This document shows positions 5,157-5,780 of a stretch of DNA of 5,780 bases, in pieces. Position 1 is the stretch's first letter. Every line of letters starts with the position of its first letter. Under the pieces are notes generated by a model. It had not been told where the DNA came from, searched no databases, and was given only the letters and a program-made list of their open reading frames with translations. Location: positions 1 through 5,780 of the forward strand of contig CAIVDG010000299.1 of NCBI GenBank assembly GCA_903904615.1. Direction: 5' to 3'. The stretch comes from an uncultured Acidimicrobiaceae bacterium. GTDB lineage: Bacteria; Actinomycetota; Acidimicrobiia; Acidimicrobiales; Ilumatobacteraceae. The translations under genes were made by a program, and so were the position numbers.

Positions 5157-5780
5157 CTATTTGGCGGCGTCTACCGCTATTTGCTTAGCCCATCGGTAAT
5201 CGGCCTTGCCGGCTGGCGACCGAAGAATCTCGGAAACAAATACAAAGGCCTTTGGCAGTTTGTAACGCGCGATGTGATTCTCGGCTTCTGCGAGTAAGCC
5301 TGCTTCGTCTTGCGTTGCCCCAGCCTTTAATCGCACGATGGCAACGACTTCATTACCCCAACGCTCACTAGGGCGTCCCGTCACTACACAGTCGTACACA
5401 TTTGGGTGTGCCTTCACTGCGGCTTCTACTTCCTCAGCGAAGATCTTCTCTCCACCTGAGTTAATGGTCACCGAGTCGCGACCATGAAGTTCAATGATGA
5501 GGTCTGCGGTAACACGTGCACGGTCTCCAGGTACTACGTAACGCACGCCATCAACAACGGGGTATGTCTTCTGTGTCTTCGCCGCATCGTTCAAGTAGCC
5601 CAGTGCTAAACGGCCACTCTTCGCGAGCCATCCGAGTTCTTCATGACCTGGTTCAAGAACTCGGGTCATGTCTTCAGAAAGGATGTGGTTCTGTGGAGCA
5701 AGCGGGAATGTGCCAGTGCTGGCGGATGCACCAGCAGACACTTGCGACAACTGGCCGCCTGCTTCCGACGAGCCCAATCC
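5157..5780 (-). CDS. Acyl-CoA synthetase (FadD/ANL superfamily), C-terminal part
   Basis: The minus strand is open from the right edge to the TAG at 5159-5157, giving the last 207 residues of a larger protein (family usually 500-550 residues); its start lies outside. It should activate a carboxylic acid through an acyl-adenylate to the CoA thioester. Seen, numbered from the first visible residue: GLGSSEAGG at 1-9, the end of the A5 motif; YVVPGDRARV at 81-90, the A7 motif with the ribose-binding Asp86; the hinge and C-terminal domain from GRDSVTINSGGEKIFAEEVE at 100-119; HPNVYD; and the A10 motif SPAGKADYRWAK at 188-199 with catalytic Lys192 (codon at 5207-5205). The VVDGVRY-VPGDRA stretch resembles actinobacterial FadD19-like synthetases, some of which act on steroid side chains, but this is too little to assign a substrate. 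It converges with the dehydrogenase gene with a 3-bp gap. Confidence 0.92.
   Translation of the reverse strand, partial: GLGSSEAGGQLSQVSAGASASTGTFPLAPQNHILSEDMTRVLEPGHEELGWLAKSGRLALGYLNDAAKTQKTYPVVDGVRYVVPGDRARVTADLIIELHGRDSVTINSGGEKIFAEEVEAAVKAHPNVYDCVVTGRPSERWGNEVVAIVRLKAGATQDEAGLLAEAENHIARYKLPKAFVFVSEILRSPAGKADYRWAKQIAVDAAK

Overview
This looks like an ordinary chromosomal segment of a high-GC-lineage Gram-positive bacterium (Actinomycetota). Base composition is only moderately GC-rich by eye. The protein repertoire is menaquinone synthesis, FadE/FadD-type lipid enzymes and a FrnE-like thioredoxin-fold protein, and some starts lack a Shine-Dalgarno but have a TANNNT box about 7 nt upstream. 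Together these suggest an actinobacterium, possibly of the Acidimicrobiia. The taxonomic call is inference from gene content; no 16S or marker gene was available.

Layout. Positions 1-203, minus strand: the N-terminus of a DsbA/FrnE-family thioredoxin-fold protein, cut by the window edge. Positions 202-1884, plus strand: menD. Positions 1871-3082, minus strand: an isochorismate synthase (menF), tail-to-tail with menD and overlapping it by 14 bp. Positions 3079-3804, minus strand: a UbiE/MenG methyltransferase whose stop codon overlaps the menF start as ATGA, so menG-menF form a coupled two-gene operon. Positions 3805-3914 are the only real intergenic gap (110 bp), a divergent promoter region. 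Positions 3915-5153, plus strand: an acyl-CoA dehydrogenase of the ACAD10/11-FadE2 type. Positions 5157-5780, minus strand: the C-terminal part of a FadD-type acyl-CoA synthetase, cut by the right edge. No gap longer than 300 bases exists, and no tRNA, rRNA, CRISPR, IS element or large repeat was seen.

Functionally there are two modules. In the menaquinone module, MenF makes isochorismate from chorismate, MenD condenses it with 2-oxoglutarate to SEPHCHC, and MenG methylates demethylmenaquinone in the last step; menC, menE, menB, menA and menH must lie elsewhere. In the acyl-CoA module, the synthetase would activate a carboxylic acid to its CoA thioester, and an acyl-CoA dehydrogenase of this type would oxidise an acyl-CoA; whether they share a substrate is unknown. 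The gene packing is tight: of the four junctions, two are overlaps (14 bp and 4 bp), one is a 3-bp gap, and the dsbA/menD start codons may overlap.

I found no convincing undescribed system. The most interesting points are the near-zero-length divergent dsbA/menD start region with interleaved -10-like boxes, the probable leaderless GTG start of menG, a four-tract G-quadruplex motif in dsbA, and the Asp in place of the usual catalytic Glu in the acyl-CoA dehydrogenase.
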